Origin: Alphaproteobacteria bacterium
GTDB lineage: Bacteria; Pseudomonadota; Alphaproteobacteria; Micropepsales; Micropepsaceae
Direction: 5' to 3'
NCBI GenBank assembly: GCA_025935155.1
Contig: JAICVV010000172.1
Span: 1-5,234 of the forward strand
DNA: 5,234 bases
Both the position numbers and the translations under genes were made by a program. Below the pieces are notes generated by a model. The model was given only the letters and a program-made list of their open reading frames with translations, was not told the origin of the DNA and ran no database searches. Numbering within the stretch: the stretch's first letter is position 1; each line of letters begins with the position of its first letter. Positions 4,728 to 5,234 of the stretch are shown piece by piece.

Positions 4728-5234
4728 CTACCCAATCTTCAGCAAACGGCGGCGGCGGCGTTCGTGGCGGATGACGAGCGTGCGCACGCGCAACAAATCG
4801 CGCCGCGCGACAAGTCCGACCACGCGGCCGCTCTCGCGCTCCAGGATCGGCACGCGCCCGATGTCCGCGGCAGCCATGCGGTCTGCGAGTTGCCCGGCCA
4901 ATTCGTCATCGTAGCCGACAAACATGTCGCCCGATTGCAGATCGGCCAGGGTGCGCGCGTTTTCCCAACCCTCGCGTGACCAGCGCAGCACGTCGGCGCG
5001 CGACACAATGCCGATGAGCCGCTCCTGTTCGTCCACGACCGGATAGGATTTGTGGCGCTTCGGCCCTTCTGCCGACATGAAAAAGGCGATGGCCTCCTCC
5101 ACCGGAATGGAGCCAGCCAGCGTATGGACCGGCTTCGCCATGATCTGGTCCACCCGCGTCTGCAGGAACGGATCGATGGCGTATTCGCGCATGATGTGGT
5201 GGCCGCGCCGGGCGATGCGCTCCGTCAGGATGGA
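4728..5234 (-). CDS. ClC-type chloride channel/antiporter, C-terminal CBS-domain tail (runs off right edge)
   Basis: The frame is open from the right edge to TAG at 4730-4728, giving 168 C-terminal residues. It begins SILTERIARRGHHIMREYAIDPFLQ, which matches the linker after the last membrane helix of bacterial ClC proteins that carry regulatory CBS domains. Two CBS repeats follow, in fragment numbering: about 28-84 (TRVDQIMAKPVHTL ... SYPVVDEQERLIGIVSRADVLRW) and about 100-151 (GDMFVGYDDELAGQLADRMAAADIGRVPILE ... GRVVGLVARRDLLRVR). A basic tail ends it (RHERRRRRLLKIG). CBS pairs bind adenine nucleotides and regulate the attached channel. A Met at 5192 lies inside the linker and should not be taken as the start of a free-standing CBS protein. 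The transmembrane part with the Cl- selectivity motifs lies outside the window, so channel versus H+/Cl- antiporter cannot be decided. It is convergent with tetR, and no clear terminator is seen in the 12-bp gap. Confidence 0.82.
   Translation of the reverse strand, partial: SILTERIARRGHHIMREYAIDPFLQTRVDQIMAKPVHTLAGSIPVEEAIAFFMSAEGPKRHKSYPVVDEQERLIGIVSRADVLRWSREGWENARTLADLQSGDMFVGYDDELAGQLADRMAAADIGRVPILERESGRVVGLVARRDLLRVRTLVIRHERRRRRLLKIG

Overview
The window reads as a GC-rich proteobacterial chromosome segment. An alphaproteobacterium (Rhizomicrobium-, Rhodospirillales- or Rhizobiales-like) is my best guess from codon bias and gene style, but nothing in the sequence fixes the taxon. No RNA gene, insertion sequence or CRISPR array is visible. 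The long open frames on the + strand between about 150 and 3800 are antisense shadows of minus-strand genes.

Layout from left to right. (1) At 1-397, minus strand, lies the N-terminal part of an exported PQQ-like beta-propeller protein that runs off the left edge. (2) A 146-bp gap (398-543) carries its ribosome binding site and one inverted repeat. (3) A compact minus-strand operon of five genes runs from 3932 down to 544, in transcription order: a 97-residue two-helix membrane protein, a 95-residue DUF2218 protein, a 50-residue single-helix membrane protein, an EmrA/HlyD-type membrane fusion protein and an EmrB-type DHA2 (14-helix) MFS drug exporter. The first three genes are joined by two 4-bp ATGA stop/start overlaps. 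The last two follow after gaps of 28 and 12 bp. (4) The divergent control region (about 3930-4064) holds two near-identical palindromic operators with the core ACCGTAC-N-GTACGGT, centred 57 bp apart. (5) A TetR/AcrR-family repressor is on the + strand (4065-4715). (6) Convergent with it, at 4728-5234 on the minus strand, is the C-terminal, CBS-domain tail of a ClC-type chloride channel/antiporter that runs off the right edge.

Working model: the TetR protein binds the two palindromes and represses both itself and the efflux operon until a toxic, probably hydrophobic or aromatic, compound releases it. EmrA and EmrB would then form the inner-membrane and periplasmic part of a tripartite pump using an outer-membrane TolC-like channel encoded elsewhere. 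The unusual part is the lead of the operon: a DUF2218 protein between two tiny membrane proteins, one of them short enough to be missed by routine gene calling, translationally coupled and apparently co-regulated with the pump. These three are candidates for accessory or sensing subunits of the exporter.
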